Of a DNA stretch of 64,000 bases, positions 46,501-57,600 are shown piece by piece (within the stretch, counting starts at the first letter, position 1; the number at the start of each line of letters is the position of its first letter). Both the position numbers and the translations under genes were made by a program. Source of the DNA: Patagioenas fasciata (taxonomy: Eukaryota > Chordata > Aves > Columbiformes > Columbidae); contig NW_027288510.1 of NCBI RefSeq assembly GCF_037038585.1, positions 4,469,001 through 4,533,000 on the forward strand, written 5' to 3'. The notes below the pieces were generated by a model, which was not told the DNA's origin, made no database searches, and saw nothing but the letters and a program-made list of their open reading frames with translations.

Positions 46501-47939
46501 TTGCTTTGCCAGTCCGGAGGGATGGAGAGGTCTTCGAATGAATGACAGCAGCCCCTGGAAATTCAAACATGAGCACGATCACCAGGCAGTGTCAAGAGGA
46601 ATATTGCACTGTTGGCTTGAAAAAGGCTTCTCAGTTGTCATCCGTGTCCTACAGTGGTTTCCCCTTTATCTTGATGGCACGACCCCCCTGGAACACACGG
46701 CAGGGAGTCATCAAACTGTCGTATTTGGCCGTAGTTTGGCTCTGTCAGTGGGGGCACTTTCAGGGCACAAATTGACCCTTGACTTCTTGCCCCTTCTCTC
46801 CCACCCCTGGGCACGTTCCAATGCCCATCTTGTCAATCTGGACAGGAAGCGCTCTGGAACTGGTTTGCCTGTACAATGTCACAGTACCTGCTGATTTCAG
46901 GGCATAATCAGCCATCGGGACCTGGATTTCCTCCAGCTTCTCCAGGGCTTGATTGATGATCTCCTGAACAGCCTGGGAAGGAACACAAAGGAGAGCGCCT
47001 GTTGGAAGGAGAAGGACCGGGGCAAGCAGCTCCCCTGCAAGGCCGGCCAAGGTGAAGGGGACAAGGCCCATCTCAGATGGAATGAACGCCCGCATTGCCT
47101 GGAAGCCTCCCAGGTTTGCTCTGCTGTGATTGATGGGATCAGAAAGGGGGGGCTGCTCGCTCCAGTGCTCTGAGTGCTGGAGCTGCGGGAAGGGGCTTTT
47201 CCTGTGGAGAGGCCCCAGGCCAGGCAGCACGGGCAGACAAGGCTTCTGGGCATGAGATAGGCCTGGCTTAACTCTGCACTGCTGAGACCATTCTTTCCTT
47301 CCAGCCCTCCCTTGAGGAGGACCCGAGATCTGGGCGCAGAGGAAGGTTCGACTCAGGCAGCTGTCATTCCCGTCACGCTCTCTCTCAATAAGCCCTGATA
47401 ACTTAATATGGGGGTCAATGGGGTCAATTGGGGGCAATGGGAGTCAATGGGGGTAAGTGGGGGGCAATGGGAGTCAATGGGGGTCAATAGGGATCAATGG
47501 GGGTCAATGGGGATCAATGGTAGTCAATGGGGGTCAATGACAGTCAATGGGGGTCAATGACAGTCAATGGGGGTCAATAGGGAAGTGTGGAGCAACAGGA
47601 AAAGGAAGCGTGGCCATGGCAGCACTTGTTCCAGCAGCACCAGCCTGTTGGCTGTGACAGGGAATGGAGCAGGATACGTGCCGAGGGAGGATAAAACCCC
47701 TGAGCAGATCCTTCTGCCTTGTGCCCTTACCCGTCCGGTGAAGCCTGGGAGCTTTGCCCGCTTCAGTCCTTCCTGCAGAGCCCGCTCAGCCACATCCTTT
47801 GTGCTCCAGCGCAGATGGTAAAGCTGTTCCTGGAGCTCGCGGAGCTGGACGGGCAGGGACAGGGTTTTGCTCAAGTCTCCCAACTCCGTTGCGGTGCTCC
47901 AAAGGGTTGAGGTGCCGAGTTGTCCCACGTGGTAAACAC
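43549..47939 (-). CDS. SUN-domain protein, SUN3/SUN5/SPAG4 group (3' part of gene)
   Basis: SUN proteins sit in the inner nuclear membrane and bind KASH partners; SUN3, SUN4/SPAG4 and SUN5 act mainly in sperm heads in mammals. Six minus-strand exons in matching phase: 47939-47731, 46963-46888, 46554-46439, 45933-45766, 45271-45179, 43704-43549 (272 codons with stop). The first codes a helical, coiled-coil-like part (LRELQEQLYHLRWSTKDVAE), the rest a complete SUN domain: MADYALKSAG, LPLMDYMRSPELILE, HPGNCWPFPGSQGHVFIQL, APKDFAVYGF, LGQFTF, QVLSNWGHPDYTCLYRFRV. The two cysteines of the intradomain disulphide (GNCW, YTCLYR) are present. The cysteine that SUN1/2 use to crosslink KASH is absent, as in the SUN3/4/5 group. 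The gene lies alone in the palindrome spacer. The N-terminal and membrane exons were not found upstream of 47,940, where minisatellites begin, so it may be 5'-truncated. Confidence 0.88.
43558..43563 (-). terminator. AATAAA overlapping the end of the SUN-domain coding region
   Basis: The codons AAT AAA four codons before the TAA stop spell a polyA signal. No better signal is obvious within about 100 bases downstream. Cleavage 10-30 bases after it would leave a very short 3' untranslated region. Confidence 0.45.
44045..44450. repeat. 10-bp minisatellite (AGTCAATGGG), SUN gene last intron, block 1
   Basis: About 40 copies of AGTCAATGGG with variants GGTCAATGGG, GATCAATGTG and GATCTATGGG. Two near-identical 60-base segments repeat at about 44,096 and 44,176. 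Confidence 0.95.
44825..45070. repeat. 10-bp minisatellite (AGTCAATGGG), SUN gene last intron, block 2
   Basis: About 24 copies of the same decamer, separated from block 1 by 370 bases of non-repetitive sequence (44,455-44,820). The block ends about 110 bases before the donor of the preceding exon at 45,179. Confidence 0.93.
46005..46355. repeat. 10-bp minisatellite (TGACTCCCAT), third SUN gene intron from the 3' end
   Basis: About 35 copies of the decamer in the opposite orientation to blocks 1 and 2 (CCCATTGACT on the plus strand), between exons 45,933 and 46,439. Confidence 0.95.
47405..47585. repeat. 10-bp minisatellite (GGTCAATGGG), SUN gene intron
   Basis: About 18 copies in the same orientation as blocks 1 and 2, between exons 46,963 and 47,731. 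Confidence 0.92.
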
Positions 47940-48249
47940 CTGTCAGACACACAGCAGAGCTTAGAACCTGGTCTAAGGCTGGGCTGTGCCTCGGGCTGCC
48001 CGCTCCCCCTTCTGTGTCTCTCCCAAGTGCCACAGTTGTCTCTCCTCTTGTGTCCTTTGACAGGGGCCATCATGGTGTACGGGCACAGCAATAGATGGAC
48101 GTGCCCTGCCCTGGACTGTGCTCCTTGTCCTGCAGAAGATTCTCAGCCCCTGGGGCAGGAGAGCTCAGCCACGGCCTCTCCCTGGGCTGAAGAGACCTGG
48201 CCCAGCCCTCCTGGGGAAGGCAACTGAGCCCTTCCTCACCCACACCCGT

Positions 48250-48435
48250 CCCGCTGGACTCCCATTGCCCCCCATTGAGCCTCATTGATCCCCATTGACC
48301 TCCATTGACCCCCATTGTCTCCCATTGACCCCCCTTGACTCCCATTGACTCCTATTGCCCCCCATTGAGCCTCATTGATCCCCATTGACTCTCATTGACC
48401 CCCATTGATCCCCCTTGACTCCCATTGACCCTGAT
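48250..48435. repeat. 10-bp minisatellite upstream of the SUN exons
   Basis: About 18 copies in the reversed orientation (CCCATTGACC), 310 bases upstream of the first recognised SUN exon. It marks the point where recognisable gene sequence ends. Confidence 0.93.
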
Positions 48436-48439
48436 TGAT

Positions 48440-50300
48440 GTCCTTGGGGCAAACCTGGGTCCCTCCCAAACTCCTGGGTCCCTAGGGGCTCTCCTGGGTC
48501 CCTCCCAATCTCCTGGGTCCCTCCCAATCTCCTGGGTTTCTGGGGAACTCTTGGGTCTCTCCCAGACACCAGGGTCCTCAATTTGGGTTCCTAACCAGAC
48601 GCCTGGGTCACCTATTGGGGTCTTTCCCGGACACCTGGGTCCACTATTTGAGTTGCCCCTGAAAGCCTGGGTCCACTATTTTCGTCCCTCCTGAACTCCT
48701 GGGTCCCCGCAAAATCCCATACCCGAACTCCTCCCCTGAAATCGTGGGTACCTAGGGGCACTCCTGGGTCCCTGGGGCACTCCTGGGTCCCTCCCGGACG
48801 TCTGGGTCCCGTATTTGGTTCCCCCACAACCCTAAACCTGGGCCTGTTAGAGGGGTTCCTCCCAAACTCCTGGGTCCCTCCCGAAATCCTAGGTCCCTTG
48901 GAACTCCTGGGTCCCTTTGGGCACTCCAGGGTCCCTTCCCGAACTCCTGGGTCCCTCCCGAACTCCTGGGTCCACTCTCCTGAACTCCTGGGTCCCCTGT
49001 ATGGGTCCCTGATTTGATTTCCCCCCGGACACCTGGGTCCCCACTTTGGGTCCCATAGTTGGGTCCCAGCCAGACACCTGGGTCCACTTTTTGGGTCCCT
49101 CCCAGATACCTGGGTCCCTTATTTAAGTCCCTCCCGGACTCCTGGGTCCCCCCAGAGTGCCTTCTGCCATCCCTTGGGTCTCTGGGGCACTCCTGGGTCC
49201 GTCCCGAACTTCTGGGTCCCCCCTGAACACCTGGGTCCTCTTCCGGAACTCCTGGGTTCCCTCTCCCGAACTCCTGGGTCCCTCCCTATAATCTCTTCCC
49301 CGAAGCCTTGGGTCCCAGGGGCAATCTTGGGTCTATTCCCGAACTCCTGGTTCCCCCCATATAATCCCTTCCACGAACTCCTGGGTCCCTTGGGACACTC
49401 CTGCGTCCTTCCTGAACTCCTCGGTCCCCTCCCAGATGCCTGGGTCCCCTGTATGGGTCCCTGATTTGATTCACTCCCAGACGCCTGGGTCCTCTATTTT
49501 GGTCCCTCCAGAACGCCTGGGTCCCCCCCAGTAGTCCTTCCTCCCATCTCCTGGGTCTCTCGGCTACGCCTGGGTCTCTTCTGAACTCCTGGGTCCCTCC
49601 TGATCCCCTGGGTCCCTCCTGATGTCCTGGGTCCCTTGGGGCACTCCTGGGTCCCTCCCCGAACTCCTGGGTCCCTCCCCAATTTCCTTGGTCCCTCCCC
49701 GAACTCGTGGGTCCCTCCTGAACTCCTGGGTCCATCCCGAACTCCTGGGTCCATTGGGGCACTCCTGAGTCCTTCCTGAACTCCTGGGTCCCTTGGGGCA
49801 CTCCTGAGTCCCTCCCCAATCTCCTGGGTCCCTCCCCGATCTCCTGGGTCTCTCCCCGATCTCCTGGGTCCCTCCCCGAACTTGTGGGTCCCTCCTGAAC
49901 TCCTGGGTCCATCCCGAACTCCTGGGTCCATTGGGGCACTCCTGAGTCCATCCCGAACTCCTGGGTCCATTGGGGCACTCCTGGGTCCCTCGTGAACTCC
50001 TGGGTCCATTGGGGCACTCCTGGGTCCCTCATGATCTCCTGGGTCCATAGGTCTCTCCTGGGTCTCTTCTAAACTCCTGGGTCCCTCTCAAACTCCTCGG
50101 TCCATTGCGGCACTGCTGGCTCCCTCCTGAACTCCTGGGTCCATTGGGGCACTCCTGGATCCCTCCCGAACTCCTGGGTCCATTGGGCTCTCCTGGTTCC
50201 CTCCTGAGCTCCTGGGTCCCTCGGGGCACTCCTGGGTCCCTCCTGAGCTCCTGGATCCCTTGGGCTCTCCTGGGTCCCCCTCGAAGTCCTGGGTCCATTG
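48440..50300. repeat. 20-bp minisatellite (CTCCTGGGTCCCTCCCGAA)
   Basis: About 90 copies of a 17-22 bp unit with the core CCTGGGTCC. The 5' third is diverged (PyCTGGGTCC with TTTGGG spacers); the 3' part from about 49,600 shows longer dimers containing CCATTGGGGCACTCCTGGG. No gene is visible. Confidence 0.95.
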
Positions 50301-51150
50301 CGGCGCTGCGGGTCCGCGATTGTGCGAGGAAATCATTTTATACGTGCTCGTATTGAGCACGGGGAGTTCCACGTGCACGTGTGCACGGAAAGGATCAACA
50401 CACTCGCAATCCTGCGAGCAGTTTCACTCACACCCGTGGCCCAAGGCAGCGGGGTCTCCATCCTGGGGGGCTCTTGGCGGCCCCATCTCACTCGTGCTCC
50501 CAGAGACCCGCGGCAATGGGCGGAGTCTCGACGAGAGTCCCGTTTTTATAGCCTGATCAGATTGACTGTGGCCATTCCAGAAGCTTCTCTGCACCCCCAC
50601 CCCGGCTGCGGGTGCCCCTGAAGCCTCCAGACACCCCACACTGGTCACAGGCGCCCAGTGGCTCCTGGCACTCGGCGCTGCCTCCTCCTAACGGCCCCGC
50701 CAGGGGCTCTGGGGCCAAACCAAAGCAGCTGCAGCAGAGAGGGGGAGATGTGCCTGCTCCCCCCACACTGAAGGAGGGGGGGAGAGAGGGGGTTTGCATC
50801 TTGCCACATATAATGGGTGTGAAATGTGAATGGCACGCAGCACAGGCCCTCCTGGTAGGAACTAAAGCTGCGCTATTTTAAGGAACATTTAATGAAGAAT
50901 TGTTGGTTTTACATCACTGAGGACCTGGCGCCTGAGCCCAGCAGGGGGGCAAGGACCCAGAGACATCGGACTGTGAATCCTTCATGTAAAACACAGTCCT
51001 TTCCTGGAATATATAGACACCTGCATATACAGTGATACCTGTATTGACAAGTTAACTCAGGGGGAAGGACCGAGAGACATCGGACTGTGAAGTCTTAATG
51101 TAAAACACAATCTCTTCCCGCAATATATACTGATACCTGTATATATACTG
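50300..51150. other. unassigned spacer, possible LTR-like sequence
   Basis: About 850 bases without tandem repeat. The minus strand has GGCTATAAAAACGGGACTCT at about 50,536-50,555, a TATA-type box, upstream of GC-rich sequence, as an LTR or orphan promoter might. Near 50,950 and 51,065 the words GACATCGGACTGTGAA and ATGTAAAACACA occur twice, a 110-bp duplication. No coding exon is supported. Confidence 0.35.
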
Positions 51151-51480
51151 ATACCTGTCTCTATGGTCTCTATGTCTCTATGGTCTCTATGGGTCCCTAT
51201 GGGTGTTCATGGCTCTCTGGGATCTCTATGGGTCTCTATGGTCTCTATGAGTCTCTGTAGGTCTCTATGGGTCTCTATGGGTCTCTATGGATCTCTATGG
51301 TCTCTACAGGGCTCTATGGTCTCTGTGGGTCTCTGTGGTCTCTATGGGTCCCTATGGGTGTTTATGGCTCTCTGTGGCCTCTATGGGTCTCTATGGTCTT
51401 TATGAGTCTCTGTAGGTCTCTATGGGTCTCTGTGGTTCTCTATGGATCTCTATGGTCTCTATGGGTGTCTATAGGGACAG
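51150..51480. repeat. minisatellite (TCTCTATGGGTCTCTATGG)
   Basis: About 30 copies of an 8-11 bp unit based on TCTCTATGGG. The core ATGGGTCTCTATG is shared with the 21-bp minisatellite beside both MROH genes. Confidence 0.93.
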
Positions 51481-52455
51481 ACAGAGGCTGCGGTGGGTCC
51501 TGGAGGAGGTGGGAAAGGTGCCTGGGATGGAGGAGAGCGGGGAGACGGGGACAGAGGGGCAGAGCAAAGAGCCGGTGCTGGCAGTGAGGGCACTGCTGCT
51601 GTGCAGGGGCTGCTGGGGTCACAGCCCAGAGCAGGACAGACATGAACGGGCCACTGCCTGGTGCTGGGCCCTGCTGGGGCAGAAATCCCCCTGCAGCCTC
51701 TGGAGCTCCACGCAGGAGCAGCATGGCCACCACCACGGTCCCTTCTGCACCCCCTGTTCCACCCCATGGACGTCAGGCTCAGGTCCCACAGGATCCAACG
51801 CGTCCTCGCCAACCACCGCTGTCCTTCCCGCCCTTCCATGTCACACACAGACAGTTGTCCCCAGTCCATGTGAGACGTCCATGAGATGTCACCACAGCCG
51901 CTGGGCTCCTGGAGGCCGTGGCTTTGGGCTCCGTCTGTTCCGTGGCCGCTCCGGACAGCACAAGTGTCGCTTCGTGGGGTCACGGGCACCAAACCCAGCT
52001 CAGGTGGGAACCAAGAGGGCCCCTCGTGTTCAGGCCCAAAGCGCCATCTGTAGCATCTGCCCGTCCTTCTGAGCGCCCAGAGCCCTCTTCTTGGGGCCAA
52101 ATCCTCATGTTTAGGGTCCCAACGTGTCTTTTACCACCCACGGCCTTTGGTCAGGGCCCACAGGTTCATTTTCAGGTGGAGCCGCTGCCTGGCAACAACC
52201 AACCAGAAATCTATAGACAGTCAGTGGACTCAGGACAGCCAATCACATTTGAGGAGGCGGGGTGAGTCACGTGATTGACATGTAACCAGCCAATCAAGCT
52301 TTGAGACCTGCAGGGAAGGTGGCGAGAGTTGAACAGCTTGGCAGCGCTGAGGGGCGGGCTGTGCCGGCTGCACCAATCACACCTGGCGGGAGTGCAGCAC
52401 ACGGATGATTGACAAGCGGTCTGACCAATCATTTGGTACAAGGAGCCAGGGAGAA
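51480..52455. other. unassigned sequence next to the right arm
   Basis: About 970 bases of mixed composition between the last spacer minisatellite and the inner edge of the right arm. CCAAT words occur near 52,238, 52,287, 52,373 and 52,425. No exon was recognised. Short similarities to ERVL-like sequence may continue into its right end. Confidence 0.35.
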
Positions 52456-54230
52456 ATCCCAGACCCAGCACCGCCATCCTGACCGGGGCTGAAGAGGCCC
52501 CAGCGCCTGAGAAGCTCCATATCTGCTGTCTCACGGATGGTGGGAAATGCCCCGTGGCCGCGCAGAGCGCAACCCACCTGGGCTGCTGAATCATGGAGAT
52601 GGAGAACCTGCCTGTGAGAGTTTGCCATGGAGAAGCCGTGTGCCCGAGAGCCGGTCCAGCGCAGAACCCGATCGAGCAACCAGCGGGGCGATCGAGCTGC
52701 CCAGGTTGAAGTGGCTGAGATAGATTTGCACTGGCAAGATGAAGGTGAATTATTGGTGACCCATTGGGCCCACGATGGCCCAGGTCATGGAGGAAGGGAT
52801 GCAGCACATGGATGGGCTCGTGGTTGAGGGGTGGACTCGACCGTGGGCGTCACAGGTTGCCCACCATTGTGAAACACGCGACGATCAATCAAGACAAGCG
52901 GTCAGAGCCCGTGTGGTGCGGGGCGATGACTGCAGTGTCCATACCACAGCGCCACAAACCCGCCACGGCAAGAGCTCCGTGCTTACAATGGGGGAAGCCA
53001 CCACCAGACGGCTGGAAACATGAACCGGGCCCACGGCACCGCCCGCAGCGCGGTCCTGGCCTCGAGCGGCACGTCCTGTGGCGATGCGGTGCCGCTGGGG
53101 AGTGATTTGGGGTTCTGCTCCCTGCACAACAGCGTTTGGATTTCTCAAAGACAAGTGCAGCTTCAAGAATCCCGTGGCAGGTTCGCTCTGCTGTTCACTG
53201 CGTGGGGGAAATGCGCCAGGCCATGGTGCTGAGCTTCTCTCCTGTCCCCGCTCACGGAGCAGGCGGTCAGGATTCGTCCCTCCCTGATCACCGTTCCCCT
53301 GGAGTCCGTGCTTAAAGCTCCAGGGGCAAACTTCTCTGGTTCCACGTGGGCTTTGGTGCTGAGCTGCAGACGTTGTTCATTGTCCAGAGCCTTGCAGGTG
53401 CTGTTTTGCCTGGACGCAAATTCCTTTCTTCTCAGCGACGTGCAATACGGGCCTTGTCTGGTAAGTGTTCAGTGCGGTTTGTAGTTGTTTTGGTAGATAT
53501 GAGCAGAACTTTGCAGCTTAAAGCTTTAGCAAATCCAGCTTGCCAAGTAACACGAAGCAAAGAGCATATTAAAAATCATACCAACTTATGTCCTAAAGAA
53601 TTGATTATGTTTAGTGTGCATCTACTCAAGGTAAATGATTAATATTGAACTTAAATTGGGCTCATCCACTGACCTGTGAGCAGTAAAACCATTGCCACAC
53701 AGCTCACTTATTTAGCAGGGAGAGCTCACAGCGGGCTCGCCCAGGCTGTCGTGTTCATGGAGCGAAGCGATGGGCTCGCAGTCTCATTGCGTGCGGTAGG
53801 AAAAGTGCGTCTGAGACTCGTGCGCTCACAAATCACCAGCGCTCATCTGCTCTCCTGCTTCCCCGTGGGTCTCCTGGCAGGAGTTCTTGGGCTGGTTACG
53901 GCTCAGCCCCTTCCCTCCTCTGCAGCCTGGACCAAACTGCTCTGGTTTGGCTGGGGGCGATTGGGGATCGAGTGCATCTGCCACCCCACACAGCCCAGAG
54001 AGAACGGAGCCAGCCAACGGGATCCTTTCCACAACATCCCCATAGACGCCTGGAGCAAGGAGCGTGGCACTGAGTGTGTCTGTGACACCCCCATCATGCA
54101 CCGGCCGCTGGGAACACGGAGCGGGGCAGCAGACTGTTCAAGACTCTGCTCAGAGCAATGGGTGCTGGAGCTTTTAGAAACTGGGATGGAAACTCAGCAG
54201 CCAGGTGCCCAGGGCTGAGCTGGGCTGTGC
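52455..54230 (+). mobile_element. ERVL-family endogenous retrovirus fossil (right arm)
   Basis: Mirror of the left-arm fossil, with integrase-like stretches near 52,760-53,110 and 54,010-54,220. It is partial and clearly broken in several places, and it shares its state with the other arm. Old relative to the palindrome. Confidence 0.7.
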
Positions 54231-54419
54231 CTCCCAGGGGACATCCTGACCCTCCCTGCCCTGGGTCACAGTGGGGCCCTTTGTGACGTCACCTGGTGAC
54301 ACCCATGCCCCGCATGTGCTCAGCGCCACTGTGACCCCAGCCCACACTGTCCGGCAGGACGGTACGGGACAGGGTGCGAGCACGGAGCTGGCGAGAGCCC
54401 CGAGCGTAGCCCACGTCTG

Positions 54420-54498
54420 TCGATCGGAGAATCTTCTTGGTTGGAAGCGACCCTTGAGATCATCGAGCCCAACCACAACCCGGCTCTGCTGCCCCGGC
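54420..54498 (-). mobile_element. CR1 3'-end fragment (right arm)
   Basis: Mirror of 41,040-41,118; lies about 190 bases upstream of the right MROH start codon. Confidence 0.7.
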
Positions 54499-54682
54499 AG
54501 ACTCTGCTGCCCCGGCAGACTTGGAGCAGGGAGATCCTGAGCTCAGCTCCCGTCTTTCCCCGACGAGGAGCACACGGGCGCATCCCACACCTTTCCCCGC
54601 TGCCTCTGGCAGAGCTGCAGCACCGAGGCGTTTGCCGAAGCGTCCGCCTTCCCCATCCTTAGTCCTTCCCTTTGACCGAAAA

Positions 54683-57600
54683 ATGGCGGAGAGACCCCCC
54701 CTCCGACCCAGGCTGGCCTGGCAGGAGAGACCCCCCAGCCGCCCCCGGGTGGCCTGGCAGGAGAAGGCTGGGGGTCCCCAGGAGGCCAGATCTCCACCGC
54801 AGCCCAACCAGGTGGATGCGGCCCAGCCACCGCAGATGGGTGAGTGAGGGGCCCTGATTGCCTGGGCAGGGGGGGGCCCAGCGATCGCTCCCCGCTCCAC
54901 ACCAGGATCACGACTCCCCACACGCTGGCAGGGGGTTCCCATGGGTGGTGATGATGCTGCCTGAAGCCCAGGGCTGCTCCGAGCTGGGCGCCGGCCCCAG
55001 CGCAGCCCCTGCGGGCAGAGGGGACCCAGCTCCTGCTGCAGGGCACGGGCAGCGAGAGGCAGCTGGGCGGGCAGGAGGCACCGTGCTGCGGGACGGGGAC
55101 CTTTCCTGCCCGTCTGAACCGAGTTCCTCACCCGCTGCACCGGGGGCTTTCCCCGTCCTGCCTGGCTCCAGCATCGCAGCCCCTCTGCCGGGCACCCTCC
55201 AGCCCCACACGCTCGGGGAGGCTGTGCCGGGGCAGCGGGTGTGGGGCTGGACGGGGGCAGAGCTCCTTCTGCCCTGTCCTGCCTGCAGACCCCCTGAGCA
55301 GCCCTCCCTGCTCTGCCCCTTTCTCAGATGCCGATTCGCTACGCGCGAATGGATTTCTACGGGGATACGTGGACTCCATCGTGTCCTTCCTCAGCAGCCC
55401 AGACAAGGTAACCGCAGCCGCTTTCAAGGCGGCTGAGCCGGCGTCTGCTGGCAGGGGCTGTGCTGCGGGTGCTGGAGGGAGCTGGCTGGGCAGAGCTGCT
55501 GCTCCCAGGTCTCTAATGGCGCTGCACCCCATGCTGCGGTGCCGCTGGCCGCGTGTCCCCATCTCACGCTCCCTGTTTGCCTCTCTGCTCCCTGGCTCTA
55601 GGAGGAGAGCCACAAGATCGGGTTTCTCATGGACATCCGCGACCTGTGCGACACCAGCAGGCGCCACCGCTCGCCAAGGGGCCTGGATGTCTTCTGCCAG
55701 AGATACGAGCTGGCAGAGAAGATCGAGGTGAGGGGACACCCGGCGGTGCTGGGGAAGGGATCGAGGACTCCGGCACCTGTGACAACAGCGCTGGGCAGGG
55801 CCGGGGGCTGGTGGCGCTGGGTCCCATCCCGGCTGTGCTCTCAGGTGCTGCTGGCAGAGGAGCCCAGGGCCCAGCTGCGCACGGCGCTGCGGCAGATCGC
55901 CATGCGTGCCATTGCCGAGCTGAGGTACCTGCCCATCCCTCCCGGGGACGCCTGCGCGAGGCCTCGAGGCACCGCTCCAGGTTCCAGCGTGCGACGGGCT
56001 GCTCGCTCTCTTTGCAGCGCCGTGGAGAGGGTGCTGGAGAGCAAGGAGACCAGGCTGCTCCAAGCCTGCTTCTCCAGTGTCTTCTTGCTCCCACCAGAAG
56101 TGGAGGACGTGGACCGTTACCTCTACTTAGAAGTAAGAGCTGCGTGAGCTCCAGGAGCCCCCGGTCCCTCTGTCTGCTCCCCTACCGCCCCGTGCCGCGA
56201 TGTGACCAGAGATCCAAGGCAGGGCAGGGTCTCAGCTCTGCTGTCCCACCCTCACCCCTTCGTCCCCTGCCTGTGGGCCTGGCCACGTCCAGTTCTGCAG
56301 GCTGCTCTGCCCATAGCGGGTTATTGTCCCCTGGGTCTCTCCCGGGCACAGCGCAGCAGCGCTGGAGTCGTCCCTCGGTGCTGGGAGCACACATCAGTCC
56401 CCTGGGAGGGAGAGGGGTGGCAGGAAACACGACCACAACCCGTTGTGTTCTTGCAGACCGTGCGGTCCATGGACAACATGCTGGAGGCGTTGCTGCTCAA
56501 CTCCGGCGCCTCCAGAGCCAGCGAGCTGCTGCACAACATCTTCCAGGTCTGGGGGTGCCGAGTTTGGGCTTCACCAGGGCTGTTCCTCACCCTGGGGGAC
56601 AGGGTGGCCACTCTGGAGGTGACAGTGCCACCCGTGCCGTGCAGAGAGCGCTGCCGGGAGGGCGCCCACCTCCCCGGGGAACCAGGGCTGCCCTCCAGGC
56701 TCTTCCGCAGCGCAGTGGCCGCAGAGGTGGCATCCGCCTTCCTGCCTGGGCACAGGGCTGGCCCGGGGCGTTTGTCCCAAGCCTGCCAGGGACCCCAGGG
56801 CGAGAACCTCACTGCAGGCTTTGCTGGAGCCCTGGGGAATCCTTAATGGAGCGGCCAGTCCAGCAGAGGAGTTGAGCGGTGCTGCTTCTGCTGGAGCGGT
56901 GGCTGCTCCCAGGGCTCACCAGCAGCTTCTCTCTCCCCAGATGCTCTTGACCTTCGGCAGCTCCGGGAGAGAACACGTGCGGCAGAGGGCCCTGGGGAGG
57001 ATTGAGGAGCTGAGCTTCGTGTTGGCTGAGAGCCCCACGCTGGGGGTAAGGAGCCAGGCGCCCTCCGGCCAGCCCGTCTGCCCATCCCTGCAGCCCAGAG
57101 CAGCCTGCAGCTCTCCCCACGCGGGGCTGCTGCCCACCCAGCTGCTCTGGGAGCCGTGACCGGCACGGCCTGGAAAGCCCTGCCTGCCCACGGAGCCCTG
57201 CACACGCGCTTGGGTTCAGGGCTTTGGCACCGGCTGCCTGCCCTCAGCCCTCCTGCCGTTCTGTCTCCCTCGCCCAGGGCTGGTGCCGCTCTGGGACAGA
57301 CACACACGGCCCTGAGAGCCATAGGGACACCCAGATCCCAGAGCTGGGACAGCTGCCGGGGCATCTCCTGCTTTGCCGCAGCACCCACAGCACCGCCGGG
57401 CGTCCACGCGGGGCTGCGGGCACCGCCCGGCACGCAGCAGCACCAGGGCGCTCGGTGTGACTTGGCTGCGCTGCCTCCCTTCCTCCCTTAGCCCTTTGCA
57501 GAGCACCTCCAGCCTCCCGAGAGAACAGACCTGGTCCTGGTGTTGATCAAGGCGCTGACCGGCTCCAGCACCTTTGACAAGCAGGCGGCCACAAACCTGC

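Noticed and set aside
54521-54682. Upstream in-frame ATG extending the right MROH protein by 54 residues
   Set aside because: The left copy has an in-frame stop in the corresponding stretch, so the ATG at 54,683 is the shared start.
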